Shown here piece after piece: positions 52,889-64,000 of a DNA stretch of 64,000 bases. The notes below the pieces were generated by a model. That model searched no databases. It saw only the letters and a program-made list of their open reading frames with translations, and had not been told where the DNA came from. The translations under genes and the position numbers were made by a program. The stretch is from Cryoendolithus antarcticus (Eukaryota; Ascomycota; Dothideomycetes; Cladosporiales; Cladosporiaceae), in NCBI GenBank assembly GCA_002077065.1, contig NAJO01000033.1, forward strand, positions 62,001 to 126,000, in the 5' to 3' direction. The first letter of the stretch is position 1, and every line of letters starts with the position of its first letter.

Positions 52889-54943
52889 CTATACCAGAAC
52901 AACTTCCTGCCTCGGCATCATCAACAGCTCCTTCAGCGGCACCTTGTTCGGAAACTGCCCGAGGGGATTTGAGACAAAGCCAACACGCGTATAGGTCTTT
53001 GCAGCTTCGCGCACCGGTCGAATGCACATTGCGTTGATCCCGAACCGGTTCGCAGCTGGGTTGCTGAGACCAAGTAAGATAGCAAAGATCGTATCGTCGG
53101 CGGTCAGAGACATGGACACCGGGTCGTCCAATACGACGGTCAGGTCTGCTTCCGTCCCTGTTACATGCATCGCCCACCGCGCGCTACTTCCGATCAAGGT
53201 TTTGACTAAAACTCCGGACATCAGTGGAGCGCTCAGCGTTATCTGACCACCATCGATCTGCATATGAGGGTCGCCGCCATGATAGGTCGTCGATGATGAT
53301 AGCACAGTGGCCAAGGAATCCCACCTGCCATATTCGACTTTGTGATGGTTGTCCACAGCCGACAATTCGAGGTTCCAGCTTTGTTCATCTCGAGAGGTAA
53401 ATGGGAAGTGTATGACGCCAGGCGTATTGAGAGGAGACCAAGAGGGATGGACGTTCGGCCCACGCTTTTTGTACACCGCTTCTGCGGATTCCCTCGTCAC
53501 CCATGCGAGTCCGCGCACGAGATCGTGCGACCACAGTCCGGCTAGGTACTTCGTCTCTACATGATCGGCAAAGAATTGACCGAGTAGCCTCGATACACCA
53601 GCGACCGCAACGAAGCGATCCGATTCTCTTGTGAGCTTACGGGTCGAATATTCGTACAGAGTCTCGTACCACTGCATGATCATCTCAGTCGGCTGGTTGG
53701 TTCCAAGCATGTCCTTGCGGATGTTGGGTTGCAACTTTGTTCTGATCGAAGTGTACGACTGCATCCACTTGCGATCAGGTCTTCGTCTGCCCTCGAAGCA
53801 GCTCATCGTAGCCAGGCCACCAGAGAAGTGAAGGATGCGAGGCGCAAGGAGGTATTCCTGCAACGCCCATCCTCGCATTGAAAGCCTACTGCGCGGCCTG
53901 CCGAAGTCTCTGTGGTACGCATCAAATGGACCCTGCACCTTGATCAGGATCTCAGTTTCTTGAAAGTCATTCGCTACGGATATCACGATCGAATGAGTGG
54001 CATCAGTGGCTTCTGAAGTCGTGAGCAGACCTCCAGAAGTGTTCGGCGCGTCCTCGGCTGCTATCACTACGACAGCATTGGAATAGACATGTGTCATTTC
54101 AGAGCACTCTCGTTGCCACTCAGCTTCGTCATCTTGAACAATGCAAATACTATCGATCCAGAGGAAGCGATACCCCAGATCCCGAGTAATGATGATAGCA
54201 TCCCGGAAGTTAGGGGGTAGATCTGACAAAGGGATGCCGCGCTGGTGAGCAATCTGGTTGGATTTCGTGGTCCGCAAAAGTGGCTGACATCCCCATACAT
54301 GCGACAATGCAACATACAGCTCTTCTGCATTAGCACCTTCGATGAGTCGCGGCTCATCATTGCCGGTACCAACGTCGATCACGCGTGTTGGTAAGCTGCC
54401 AGTCACGACTGCTTGTCTGCACCGCCCGTGCGTAGTCTCGCACTCGTTGATCCATGAATGCCAAAGTGCAGTTTTGTCGTTGTCTATGATGAGAGCTCCA
54501 CCAGATTGGAGTCGATGTGCAGGGTCGTCCACAGTAATCGTCCATGAGCTGTATGACGGCCAGCTGGTCAACACCATCGCGCACGTAAGCGCTGTAGCGG
54601 GACCATATCCGGCGTGAAAAGTAGCATAGGTAAACCTCACTCCTAGAGCTTCCTCCGTGTCATCGTCCGGAACCCAGGCATCTGCACTGCATTCTGTATC
54701 GGCATGGTTCGTGGCGTATGCTGCAGCACCATCTGCCGAGCGTCCGCGCCACATGAGCGCCCGCTGGAACAAATCGCACAGCTCGCATCCATTCTGTGCA
54801 GCTCGTCGCAGAGCGCTTCTTGATGCATGGTGTGCAAATTCTTCGCTCGGGAATTCTTGCGCGCCAACAGGTATGTCTGCCGTAGGAAGGCCGGCTAGGT
54901 GCCGTGGTATATCGAGCGCAGTGCACACAGCACAGAGCGGCAT
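52889..54943 (-). CDS. HET-domain (heterokaryon incompatibility) protein
   Basis: Single exon, 684 residues. An N-terminal Cys-containing region (MPLCAVCTALDIPRHL and NGCELCDLFQRAL) precedes the HET domain at about 210-360, with its three blocks YVALSHVWG, LGYRFLWIDSICIVQDD and EWQRECSEMTHVYSNAVVVIAAE. A second half includes MRGWALQEYLLAPRILHFS, also typical. HET proteins trigger programmed death on non-self fusion; no NACHT or WD repeats are attached here. It is the only obvious conflict-type gene in the window. Confidence 0.92.
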   Translation of the reverse strand: MPLCAVCTALDIPRHLAGLPTADIPVGAQEFPSEEFAHHASRSALRRAAQNGCELCDLFQRALMWRGRSADGAAAYATNHADTECSADAWVPDDDTEEALGVRFTYATFHAGYGPATALTCAMVLTSWPSYSSWTITVDDPAHRLQSGGALIIDNDKTALWHSWINECETTHGRCRQAVVTGSLPTRVIDVGTGNDEPRLIEGANAEELYVALSHVWGCQPLLRTTKSNQIAHQRGIPLSDLPPNFRDAIIITRDLGYRFLWIDSICIVQDDEAEWQRECSEMTHVYSNAVVVIAAEDAPNTSGGLLTTSEATDATHSIVISVANDFQETEILIKVQGPFDAYHRDFGRPRSRLSMRGWALQEYLLAPRILHFSGGLATMSCFEGRRRPDRKWMQSYTSIRTKLQPNIRKDMLGTNQPTEMIMQWYETLYEYSTRKLTRESDRFVAVAGVSRLLGQFFADHVETKYLAGLWSHDLVRGLAWVTRESAEAVYKKRGPNVHPSWSPLNTPGVIHFPFTSRDEQSWNLELSAVDNHHKVEYGRWDSLATVLSSSTTYHGGDPHMQIDGGQITLSAPLMSGVLVKTLIGSSARWAMHVTGTEADLTVVLDDPVSMSLTADDTIFAILLGLSNPAANRFGINAMCIRPVREAAKTYTRVGFVSNPLGQFPNKVPLKELLMMPRQEVVLV

Positions 54944-55828
54944 CGACGCGACAGTTTGTCCGTGTCAGCCCAGAAGTCAGCTTTCGGAGCATCGAGCTGA
55001 TCGCGATACTGGATTGGCCATACGAGGCCTCAGAAGTCTCGAGCAGGTATTGTGATAGATGTCACAATCGCCAGTGTTTCTTTGGATACCGTTGCGTATA
55101 CGAAGGGCTGCCTATGACGAGAGGACTTCAGGCAGGCTAGATTGCAGAGCGTCTCTACTTCTCATCCAGGCAGATGTACGAACGATTTCGTAGCGGCGTC
55201 TGCAGGTACACTGTCCGTCAAACGTCCAGTGATCTACGACTTGCGAATGACGCGGATCGTCTGGCGCAGTCCCCGCCAAACTTCCAGATCTGCATCACGT
55301 ATGGGAGGCCATCCGGGAAGAAATCCCAATTGTCTTCCCGGAGACAGAGTGCACGGAAGTGTGTATGCACTAGATCGCTCGTGTAGCTGAGCACGCGAAT
55401 GACAGAAGAAGCGTACTACTCAGAGCTCCGCCTGATCGACAGCGCTGGGATAGACTGAACTGCTCTTCATGCTGCCTAGAAAAGACGTCGGAGAAGACCA
55501 CACTCTCTCCGTTAGCCTAGGTACGTATATACGCTTGCGATGCGGCAAATAGTAGCGTACTCATCTACAGTGAGTTGCTGAGCGTTCCTCTTCTTTTGTC
55601 ACTCGCGTGTTGAGTAAGATCCAGCCCAAAGGAGGATCTCGGAGCGAAGAAACTCCCGCTCCGACGTTTTGACCTCATCATCGAACTGGAAGAGGCGTAA
55701 CTTGAGTACACCCACATCACTGTACCTTAGCCAACTTCAAACATACTACGCAGTCGCATATCTCCGTCACTCGTGCATGGTAGCACGCATCATATGCACG
55801 TGGTAGCGATCAAGCTGCAGCAACTACA
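54944..55828. other. Divergent upstream region (HET / m-AAA protease)
   Basis: 885 nt between divergent starts; short frames on the plus strand are not supported. No repeat or RNA gene seen. Confidence 0.45.
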
Positions 55829-58576
55829 ATGACTTCCATCCTCCGCCGCCCGCAGCAACTCACACGCTCATCACGACAGTTAGTAGAGGCCGCGCGACTA
55901 TCACAGACACTCTCTAAGCGACCTGTATCATTACCGAGACCGCTCTATGCACATGCGCGAAGTCGACAGTATGCCACGCAACCCGGCAACGATGGCGAAA
56001 ATAAGCCAAGCCAGCCGGCAAAGGGCATGGAGCACTTGTACGGCAAGAGCACGCCCATGTCGAATAGCCCTACACCAGGTGGCGAGCAGAAACCGGAAGG
56101 CAAGGACGAGCTCTTCCCTGGACGAAGTAAGTTGTCAGTACAGGAGATGAAGAAGCTGGACGAGATCTTCGACACGGTCAAGAAGGGCATGCCTGGATCG
56201 ATGGGCGCGGAGATCGACAAAGCGCTAGACGGCATCAAGAAGAATGGCATACCTACAGAATTGAGAGAGCTGGTCGAAGAGACCGGACGAGAAGGCATGA
56301 GCCCTGCACGGGCCGCGAAGCTGTGGCGACTTACGACGCAGATGGCGCGGCAGAGTGTGGAGGAGCGAATGAAAGACGAGTCATCACAGCAGGCGAAGCA
56401 GACGACGGCCGAAGAGCCGGGACCAGGCAACAAGCAGAAGGACGGCAAGAAGAAGAAAGACGAGAATGTGCTTTTCAGCTTCAGTACCGCCAATTTCGAC
56501 CTTTCGCAGTTCCTCATCAGTGGCTTCGTTGCATACCTGCTGTACAGACTGTTTGTGCCCACCGAGAACAGCCGCGAGATCACATGGCAGGAGTTCCGCA
56601 ACACTTTCCTCGACAAGGGTCTTGTTGAGAAGCTGGTCGTCATCAACCAGAACCGCGTCAGAGTCCATCTTCACCGCGAGAACGTGGCAAGCATGTACCC
56701 TGATTCCCCTGCGTCGCAACCCGGTTTCTTCTACTACTTCTCCATCGGCTCAGTCGAAGCCTTCGAGCGCCGCTGCGAGGAAGCCCAGAACGAGCTTGGC
56801 GTGCCAGGCTCGGAGAAGCTGCCCATCTCATACCGCGAAGAAGGCAGCTGGGCAAACATCGCGCTTAGCTTCGGTCCTACACTCCTGTTTATCGGCGCCA
56901 TCTTCTATATGAGCCGAAGAGCAGGCGCTGGGGGAGGTGGCGGCGGACCAGGTGGCATCTTCGGCATGGGCAAATCTCGGGCGAAGAAGTTCAATGTCGA
57001 GGAAGGCATCAAAGTCAAGTTCGCGGACGTCGCTGGCATGGACGAAGCAAAGACTGAGATTATGGAGTTTGTGCAATTCTTGAAGCAACCCGAGATCTTC
57101 ACTAAACTTGGCGCGAAGATTCCACGAGGCGCGATTCTGAGCGGACCACCTGGTACTGGTAAGACGTTGCTCGCAAAAGCCACGGCCGGTGAATCTGGTG
57201 TGCCCTTCTTCAGCGTGTCAGGGTCCGAATTCGTGGAGATGTTTGTTGGTGTCGGTCCTTCCCGTGTGCGAGACCTGTTCGCCAATGCACGAAAGTCGAC
57301 ACCATGCATCATCTTCATTGATGAGATCGATGCTATTGGAAAAGCAAGAGCGAAGCAGTCATTTGGAGGTGGCAATGACGAGCGCGAGAGTACGCTCAAT
57401 CAGATCTTGACAGAGATGGATGGCTTCAACACTACCGATCAAGTCGTTGTACTAGCCGGCACCAACAGGCCAGATGTACTCGACAAAGCCCTCATGCGAC
57501 CAGGGCGCTTCGACAGACACATTTCGATCGACGCACCCACAATGGAAGGTCGCAAGCAAATCTTTGGGGTACATCTCAAGAACATCACTACCTCCGAAGA
57601 TCTAGAGTACGTCAAGGGTCGCCTTGCGGCTCTCACCCCCGGCTTCAGCGGAGCAGACATTGCCAACGTCACGAACGAAGGTGCGCTCATCGCTGCACGA
57701 GGCAAGGCCGACTCTGTCGCCATGACACACTTCGAGCAAGCTATTGAGCGTGTCATTGGTGGGCTAGAAAAGAAGACTATGGTCCTCTCGCCCGACGAGA
57801 AGAAGACTGTCGCGTACCACGAAGCCGGCCACGCGATATGCGGCTGGTACTTCAAGTATGCCGACCCACTGCTGAAGGTCTCTATCATTCCCAGAGGTCA
57901 GGGAGCTCTCGGCTACGCGCAATACTTGCCATCCGGCGGCGCAGACGCATATCTCATGAACGTGCTGCAGTTGATGGACCGTATGGCAATGACACTTGGC
58001 GGCCGTGTCAGCGAGGAGCTGCACTTCCCCAGCGTCACATCAGGCGCTAGCGACGACTTCAATAAAGTCACGCGACTCGCGACAGCCATGGTAACACGCT
58101 GGGGCATGAGCGAGAAGATTGGCTACATCTACTACCCCAACTCCGGCGAGTCGCAGGAAACGCAGTTCCAGAAGCCCTTCTCCGAGGAGACAGCACGAAA
58201 CATTGACGTCGAAGTCCGACGAATCGTGGACGAGGCTTACAAGCAGTGCAAAGACTTGCTGACCGAGAAGAAGGCTGAAGTCGGCAAGGTCGCGGAGGAA
58301 CTACTGGAGAAGGAGGTGCTGGATCGGAATGATATGATTCGGATTCTTGGGCCGAGACCTTTCGAGGACAAGGGCGAGTTTCAGAAGTACTTTGGTGGTG
58401 GGCTTGGAGGGAAGGAGGGACCGATTGAGGTGCCTAATCCGGGTGGGATTGGTGACAGCATACCTGGTAGCACTGCAGGTGCTGGAGGTGGAGGGAGCGG
58501 GCCTGAGCTGCCTGGCTCGCTTGGTGGTGGCGGGAGTCCGGCTGGTGTGATATCTAAGCAGACTGAGGTGCGATGA
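55829..58576 (+). CDS. Mitochondrial m-AAA protease subunit (Afg3/Yta12 type)
   Basis: Single exon, 915 residues. A long Arg/Ser-rich presequence is followed by two transmembrane helices (about 215-245 and 344-365), the AAA domain with Walker A GPPGTGKT (about 440-447) and Walker [11 protein letters not shown] (about 493-502), and the M41 peptidase domain with the zinc motif HEAGH (664-668). Two membrane spans with the catalytic domains facing the matrix distinguish m-AAA from i-AAA (Yme1, one span). It degrades misfolded inner-membrane proteins and processes MrpL32. The C-terminal 50 residues are Gly/Pro-rich, with GGGG runs, as in other ascomycete homologues. Afg3 and Yta12 cannot be separated safely by eye. 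Confidence 0.93.
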   Translation: MTSILRRPQQLTRSSRQLVEAARLSQTLSKRPVSLPRPLYAHARSRQYATQPGNDGENKPSQPAKGMEHLYGKSTPMSNSPTPGGEQKPEGKDELFPGRSKLSVQEMKKLDEIFDTVKKGMPGSMGAEIDKALDGIKKNGIPTELRELVEETGREGMSPARAAKLWRLTTQMARQSVEERMKDESSQQAKQTTAEEPGPGNKQKDGKKKKDENVLFSFSTANFDLSQFLISGFVAYLLYRLFVPTENSREITWQEFRNTFLDKGLVEKLVVINQNRVRVHLHRENVASMYPDSPASQPGFFYYFSIGSVEAFERRCEEAQNELGVPGSEKLPISYREEGSWANIALSFGPTLLFIGAIFYMSRRAGAGGGGGGPGGIFGMGKSRAKKFNVEEGIKVKFADVAGMDEAKTEIMEFVQFLKQPEIFTKLGAKIPRGAILSGPPGTGKTLLAKATAGESGVPFFSVSGSEFVEMFVGVGPSRVRDLFANARKSTPCIIFIDEIDAIGKARAKQSFGGGNDERESTLNQILTEMDGFNTTDQVVVLAGTNRPDVLDKALMRPGRFDRHISIDAPTMEGRKQIFGVHLKNITTSEDLEYVKGRLAALTPGFSGADIANVTNEGALIAARGKADSVAMTHFEQAIERVIGGLEKKTMVLSPDEKKTVAYHEAGHAICGWYFKYADPLLKVSIIPRGQGALGYAQYLPSGGADAYLMNVLQLMDRMAMTLGGRVSEELHFPSVTSGASDDFNKVTRLATAMVTRWGMSEKIGYIYYPNSGESQETQFQKPFSEETARNIDVEVRRIVDEAYKQCKDLLTEKKAEVGKVAEELLEKEVLDRNDMIRILGPRPFEDKGEFQKYFGGGLGGKEGPIEVPNPGGIGDSIPGSTAGAGGGGSGPELPGSLGGGGSPAGVISKQTEVR

Positions 58577-59326
58577 GACGAATGGGTGCAGGAAGCTGAA
58601 GAGAAGTGAAGGTCAGGTTCGCATTGCGCTGGCGTTCGAGGTGCACTGGCAGGGAAAGCGGAGGCATGTACAGTGACATTGGTGGTGTATAGTGATGCTG
58701 CTACTGTGCTTTATTACCGATATATCAGATATACTCCACTACACCACCTCAACATCATAAGAACCAAGCATCAACACCCCTTTTCCTCTTCCACCCAGCA
58801 ATCCCGTGAAGGTCATCACAAGGCGTCTGGAGGCGTCGCGGATGTAGTCGGCTCACGGAATTTTCGGCTCCGGGGCTTGGTATCGCACCTGCCGAAGCGA
58901 AGATCGCGTCTGGTAAGCGCGTTGTTGACTGTCGTCACTGCGACTTGCATGCGACAGGACTCGACTTCTTCGTATATCAACACATCACCAATGCACTTCC
59001 AATAAGTGCGTGCTGTAACACTGGTGACGGATTGCAATCGCTTGGCTGATCAGGAGTGGTCAGCAAGCAGAGGCCGATTGGGCCGTGACAAATACGCCTG
59101 GACTTTACGAGCACACACACCACGTCTGGACGATTGCTGGGAGATAGTGATTGGCACATGTACCAGCAAGCCCGGCTGTAGTCAGACTCCGGACAATACA
59201 ACGTACTGGAGTAACACTCGCTTGGAATACCGACACCAACACCGATCGACCGACGGAGGACTGCCGTCGCAACGTTCTTGATACATTCGAGCTGCCCACA
59301 CATACAACACAACCAACACCACAGCC
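58577..59326. other. Intergenic between m-AAA protease and forkhead genes
   Basis: 750 nt, both flanking genes on the plus strand. It contains the promoter of the forkhead gene, whose leader is A/C-rich (ACACAACCAACACCACAGCC) immediately before ATG. Confidence 0.45.
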
Positions 59327-62053
59327 ATGCCACCCTCAGCACGCAAGGCCAAGACTCGCGCTCGCCGCACGGCAGCGGTGGCGGACGCCCCGGAACCCTC
59401 CGACGCCGAGACACCAGAGACCATCACCACACCCTCCCGCGCCTCTCGGAAACGCGCCCGCGCCGCTGACCCTGTCCCTGCTCCGGCAGCTCGTAACACG
59501 CGCCGCAAGACCAAGGACACACGCGGAGTTGATCGTGAGGACACAGAAGCCACAGAGGCGCAAGATGGCGGGAGTGACAACGACACCGAGCCTGCACTGC
59601 TAGGGGAGCTGGAGATTATCGCCAGTCTGAGAGTCGCGGAGAGGCAGGTCAACGCTACCGAGGACTTCGCGAATGACTTACTAGAGGGTCAGGAGAATGT
59701 GCCTGGATATGGCAAGATAGCCGGACGCGATTGGGCCTTCATAATTAGGAAAGTGGAGGTCAATATTGGACGTCCTGAGGCGCATGAGAGACTGCAAGCC
59801 GATGAGAATGTGGGTCAGGGAGGTGCTGGGACGCCTTCACACAAGACTGTGGTCGATATTGATCTCGGCCCTGATCGCCAGGTCAGCAGGTCCCATGCGG
59901 TGATTGTGTATGATGCGGAGAATGCTTCGTGGTTCATCATCGTCAATGGGAGGAATGGGCTGAGAGTTGACAATAATCTGCTCAAGAGGGGCATGAAGAG
60001 TTATTTGCGGAATGGCAGTGTTATCGAGATTGCCAACACGCAGATGGCGTTCATCACTACTGCAACGGAAGATAGTGACGGGCCGGTTTGGGACGCGACG
60101 ATCATCAGACAGGCGCAGAAGAGTTCCGAGGAGGATGAGGATGGTGCGTTCGATGGAGATGGGAGAAGTCATGCACATCCCGTGCCTCAGAGAGGGCAGC
60201 TGTCGGGTACGAGCAGGCTGCCGGTGGAGTATAACACGCAGTCGTCGCAGCAAGGCCAGCATCGCGCACATCCACACTCGAACCGCGCGGCTGCACTCAT
60301 GAATGGAGGACCACTGCCACCCGGCACACCTTCGAGGGGAGTCAATGGACATGCGATCAAATCATCGCCGTCTGCCAGCTACGGTCGTGGTCACACAGCA
60401 GAGTCGACTGAATCTTCCATCGACTACTCCTCCAGCACAGCCAAAGATCTCAAACCACCCCACTCCTATGCCCAGCTCATCGGCATGGCTATTCTGTCAA
60501 CCCACGAGCAGCAGATGACGCTCAACAACATCTACAAATGGATCATGGCCAACTACGCTTTCTACCGCTTCAATACTGGAGGCTGGCAGAACAGCATCAG
60601 ACATAACTTGAGCTTGAACAAAGCTTTCACCAAGATTGCACGACGCACCGACGAGCCAGGCAAAGGCATGAAGTGGATGATCGCACCAGATGAATTCGAC
60701 ACCTTTGTCAGCCAGGGGATGAAAGGGTGCCGGAGGCCTGTGGGGCATCAGATACCTGCTGGGTTTGGCACGCAGTCTACGCTTCCTTCGCCTTCTAGCT
60801 CGATGGCTGCGCTAAGGCATCGAGCGCCAGGCAGTGGCAATGGCTTGAGACGTGCGGAGGCGGATGTGAGCCCGCCATTTATGCCCTATCAGACTGCTTA
60901 CCCTGCCGTGGGGGCAAGGGAGGCTGCAACACCTGACCGTGCGTCGCGCCAGAACTTCGATCCCTCCGCCTTCCCAGATGCGCGAAGCGTCGGTCTCGGT
61001 ATACACGAGTCGCAACTCGACTCCACGCAAGATGCTGCCGATTCTCTCGGCTTCCTACGCTCAACGCCACGCAATGGTCTCACAGCAGCTGCGAACGCCG
61101 CCGGCTCACCTCCAGCCCTGTACGTCAATGACGAGGGCAGAGTAGGCGTAATGGACACGCCATTCCCACTTCGCCCCACAGCCCGCTTCGCACCACCCAG
61201 CACGCTAAGACGGCCAAGTGACTTCATACAGTTCTCGTCTCCGGCGCCGTTCTGGAAGATGGACGGCCTTGTGGGGAGTACGCCTTGGAAGCCATATGAT
61301 CTGAGTCCGTTGAAGACGCCGTTTCCGCTTATGAAGCCGAAGACGGAGCCGCCTCAGCAGGATGTCTCGAAGGTCGCGCAGACGAGCAATGAAGGGTCTA
61401 CAGCTGTGTTGAATGCTACGCAGCCCGATCCGGAGGTTGAGGTGGATGCGAAGACTAATGGACGTGCTGGTAGTCCCGTCATACCGTCGTCTTCGCCTCC
61501 GAGAGTTCAGAGCACGGAGACGGGATTTTCTGGGTCTGAAAGTCCGAGTGCGTCAAGACCTGCTACATCTGGTGGGAGCAAGGCGCTGGACCTTCTTGCT
61601 GCAGCGGGCGTGGAGGCGGAAGCAAGTGCTGGTGCTGGAGCCGTGCAGCCTCCACAGCCACCAACTGCCAGCTTCTCGGGCAGAATTGGCCAGCCGGAGC
61701 AGCCGACCTACCCGCGCTCAGCATCGCAACAAACAAACGGCAACGGCCACCATATCGAGCAGCCATACCACCTCTCTGCGCCGCCGATGTCGCAGCATGT
61801 CAATCAGAACGGATACGCACCTTCAGCTGCTATGGTCTCGCCACAGGACGACGAGGAAGAGGGAATCGATCTCGCGAAGTAAGTTCATCCTCCAAAACTA
61901 CTATTTGAGATTGCATGCTAACGTCAGCGCAGGGGTTTCCAGCCCATCGGCTCCTTCCACCAAGCCCAGCACAACCACCTCGCCGGTGTCAACGGGCTTG
62001 GTAGCGCTATTGGCGTTGGCGGACCGGTCATGGGAGGGGTGTTTGGGCGGTAG
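59327..62053 (+). CDS. Forkhead transcription factor with FHA domain (Fkh1/Fkh2 type)
   Basis: Two exons, 59327-61878 and 61933-62053, 890 residues. Without splicing the frame stops at 61882; the intron GTAAGT..GCGCAG replaces that end with KGFQPIGSFHQAQHNHLAG...FGR. An FHA domain lies at about 143-245 (NIGRPEAH, SRSHAVIVY, VNGRNGLRV), and the winged-helix forkhead domain at about 374-455 (KPPHSYAQLIGMAILS, GGWQNSIRHNLSLNKAF). The FHA-forkhead pairing is specific to the yeast Fkh1/Fkh2 class, which drives CLB2-cluster (G2/M) genes and early replication origins. The C-terminal half is Pro/Ser-rich and includes SSPAPFWKMDGL, a likely conserved motif. Confidence 0.93.
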
Positions 62054-62942
62054 ATTCGCCATATCGCGGCTCAGTAGGTCCGAGAATGGTTATTGGAGAT
62101 GGATAAGATGATAGGATTTGGCACACGCCGCAGGGGGATTTGCTGGTAGGGTTACGATGGCTTGGATGTTTTGATGGGTATGTGCTTGGAGATGACTTGG
62201 GATGCTGGATGACATGGGAGGTACTTGCTGAATGGGATGGAATAGAAGTGCGTGGAATACGAATGGGTTTGGGTGTATATGTACATGAATCGGTCATGTC
62301 TTCCAGACGTCTACAGTCTCAATCGTTAACGATGCGCCAGCGCGTTTCTCGCATCATGATGATGCGTCGCGTCTCGTCTCCTAACAAAAGCTTTCGCTTT
62401 CTGTCCTCTCCACGATCAGATGGTATTGTCTGATCCGCTTTAGTCGTAGGCTGTCAGCTGCGGCGCAAGATGCAAGTGCCCATGATGTCCATGCGCCAAA
62501 ACGGTTTCGTCCCATGTAAGCTGAGAGGGTCGCTTACTTGCCGCAGCGACGACGATGCAACGATGTGGTCGCAGTGATGCACTCGAAGAATAGCATTCGC
62601 ATGAATGCATCTGCAGTCATGCGCTCGAGATAATGCGCTCGAGGTGATGCGCTCGAAGTGATGCGCTCGAAGTGAGGCGCTCAAAGGAACGGACCCTCAG
62701 TGATGCAGCTGTATTCACGCATCTGCAATGATGTGTCTGAGAGAAGCTTGATGCTGAGAGCTTCCCACATATAGTCGCCATATGGATCATACGATCCACT
62801 CGCGAACCTTTGTCGTTGTTGATCAAACGGTATGACACGACTCAATATCGCATGATTCCTTGCGTCTAGTCGCCTTTCAGACTTGAGATGCGTGTGGCCA
62901 CTATGAGAAGATACCTCATCCCGCCTCATCGATGCCGTGCCT
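62054..62942. other. Intergenic region with tandem repeats
   Basis: 889 nt between the convergent forkhead and F-box-like genes. The part 62570-62740 is rich in related words (GATGCACTCGAAG, GCATCTGCA, GATGCGCTCGAAG) and includes the ordered 14-bp array listed separately. Minus-strand frames here simply translate the repeats. Confidence 0.6.
62619..62688. repeat. 14-bp tandem repeat, five copies
   Basis: Consensus ATGCGCTCGAAGTG; copies at 62619, 62633, 62647, 62661 and 62675, the first, second and last with changes (GAGATA, GAGGTG, AGGCGCTCAAAGGA). A diverged single copy lies near 62576. Confidence 0.85.
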
Positions 62943-63662
62943 TCACAGCGTCGTCAATTTGATCGCGGCGACGTCCTTGTGCTTCTCGAACATCTCCCCG
63001 ACCCTATCATGCAGCTCATCAACCGTCAGCCCTTTGCCATCAGTAGGTCGTATGACGCAATCCTCTAGCTCTGTCGTCCTCCCAACATAGTCCTTCGTCT
63101 CATCTCGTTCCTCCCAGATCACAGCTTCCATGCCGGGCATAGGCGGGATCGATAGCTGCATCTTCGGCAACAGCTTACCTTTTACTGAAGAGGCTCTGCG
63201 ACAATATTGATGGATGTCATCTCGGGTGATGATCATCAGCGCGCAGTACTTGTTCCCACTAGCTTCGAGACTGAGATGCCAGAAACGAAACTGGTAGGAG
63301 GGGAATGTCGTCTGAACGACTGGATTCAGGATTGGCGCATCTAGTGTCGCCCCGGTCAAGCCTGCGCAATGCCAGCCGCGAGTACGAGAGACAGCAGGAC
63401 AGAGGTACAAAGAGCGTCGTAATTGCAGTGAGCTGGCCACGAGGACATTGAAAGTAGTATTGACTCGTCGGAGGCTCAGCAGGTGCTTGAGGACCGAAGC
63501 ATTGTAATCTGTGCGTACGGAGCGAGGATCCTCGCGTTCACGGAGAGGATGCAGGTCGTCCAGCAGACAGAGGAGGATTTGTTCCAGCAGCTCTGGCGTC
63601 CGTAGTACCTGGACAATGCTCGAAGCGGACATTACTCCATTTGGTATGGTGGTCGTCGTCAC
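62943..63662 (-). CDS. F-box-like protein of unknown specificity
   Basis: Single exon, 239 residues (a start at 63632 is possible). Residues 15-90 follow the pattern common in short Dothideomycete F-box proteins: VLRTPELLEQILLCLL, SLRRVNTTFNVLVASSLQLRRSLYLCP, that is, an F-box-like helix pair followed by the hallmark LRRxLxL segment. The rest is unremarkable. Such proteins are expected to link substrates to SCF ubiquitin ligases, but no substrate is known. Confidence 0.7.
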   Translation of the reverse strand: MTTTTIPNGVMSASSIVQVLRTPELLEQILLCLLDDLHPLREREDPRSVRTDYNASVLKHLLSLRRVNTTFNVLVASSLQLRRSLYLCPAVSRTRGWHCAGLTGATLDAPILNPVVQTTFPSYQFRFWHLSLEASGNKYCALMIITRDDIHQYCRRASSVKGKLLPKMQLSIPPMPGMEAVIWEERDETKDYVGRTTELEDCVIRPTDGKGLTVDELHDRVGEMFEKHKDVAAIKLTTL

Positions 63663-64000
63663 ATTAATTCGACATCAGTAGACCTGCGGGAGGATTCCTC
63701 GCCATCGCGCATAAAGTCAACAGCCTCGGATTTGTGAGATGATCTCGTCGATTGGTTGCGCACTAGCTCAGCGTCTTACACTTCGTCTCTCGAGCATGGG
63801 TGGAATGCATCACTTCGACGTTAGTGCCGGAAACTCCCGCGTCTACTGTACTTGCCGGATCGGGAGCTCAAGACAAGGCGCAGCTTGCTATCAGGAACGG
63901 CACGTGCTCATATCACACGCCTAGTAGTCGGATCCTCTGCTGTCTATCGTTGCTGGCAGCAACACGATGCGATAACGAGATTCAAGGCAGTCAGACTGAA
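63663..64000. other. Right edge, nothing recognised
   Basis: 338 nt upstream of the F-box-like gene; a small plus-strand frame at 63739-63924 is not supported. Confidence 0.4.

Overview
This window looks like a gene-dense stretch of a filamentous ascomycete chromosome. Introns are short (about 45-80 nt, one of about 230 nt in tef1) with GT..AG ends and CTRAC-like branch sites. The gene set is fungal: HET-domain, NmrA-like, ING/PHD and Fkh-type genes, a killer-toxin-type GH18 chitinase and long fungal orphans. The class Dothideomycetes (Capnodiales/Mycosphaerellales-like) is my best guess from general resemblance, not a demonstrated placement. I recognise no transposon, tRNA, rRNA or CRISPR array. 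I model 31 protein genes, one of them running off the left edge.

Layout. 0-8.2 kb: end of a coiled-coil gene, a Gly-rich repeat protein, a BTB protein, the mitochondrial regulator SLS1, and a clathrin-adaptor accessory (Laa2/aftiphilin-like) protein. 9-12.7 kb: translation elongation factor eEF1A (tef1, five exons) and tRNA adenosine deaminase TAD1. 13.3-20.2 kb: a secretome patch with a small secreted protein, a 1231-residue multi-module GH18 chitinase with ten exons, and a divergent secreted 313-residue protein. 20.5-28.2 kb: an LRR-like protein, an ING/PHD chromatin protein, NDUFAF5 (complex I assembly), an N-myristoyl/PPxY protein and EFM4 (an eEF1A lysine methyltransferase). 28.3-32.6 kb: an NmrA-like protein, then a divergent UPF0261 / TIM-barrel pair that corresponds to the two halves of the plant Tm-1 protein. 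32.7-46.8 kb: a long TPR-like orphan, EFM7 (the eEF1A N-terminal methyltransferase), a glutathione S-transferase, a secreted six-hairpin glycosidase, a PLP beta-eliminating lyase, a triple-KH RNA-binding protein and a tentative two-exon gene. 47.3-64 kb: a Lam1/Sip3-type sterol-transfer protein, a GFA-domain protein, a HET protein, an m-AAA protease, a forkhead factor, a 14-bp tandem repeat and an F-box-like protein.

The most striking functional grouping is around translation. tef1 lies within 29 kb of two of the few known methyltransferases that act on its product (EFM4 on Lys316 and EFM7 on the N-terminus in yeast), and next to the tRNA editing enzyme TAD1. The second is the chitinase with its secreted neighbours, which has the look of an antagonism or cell-wall locus. 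All exon models were built by hand from frame, splice signals and family resemblance. Where the phase adds up exactly over many exons (chitinase, tef1) they are firm; where a single weak splice site decides (GST, last chitinase intron, the 46 kb gene) I say so.
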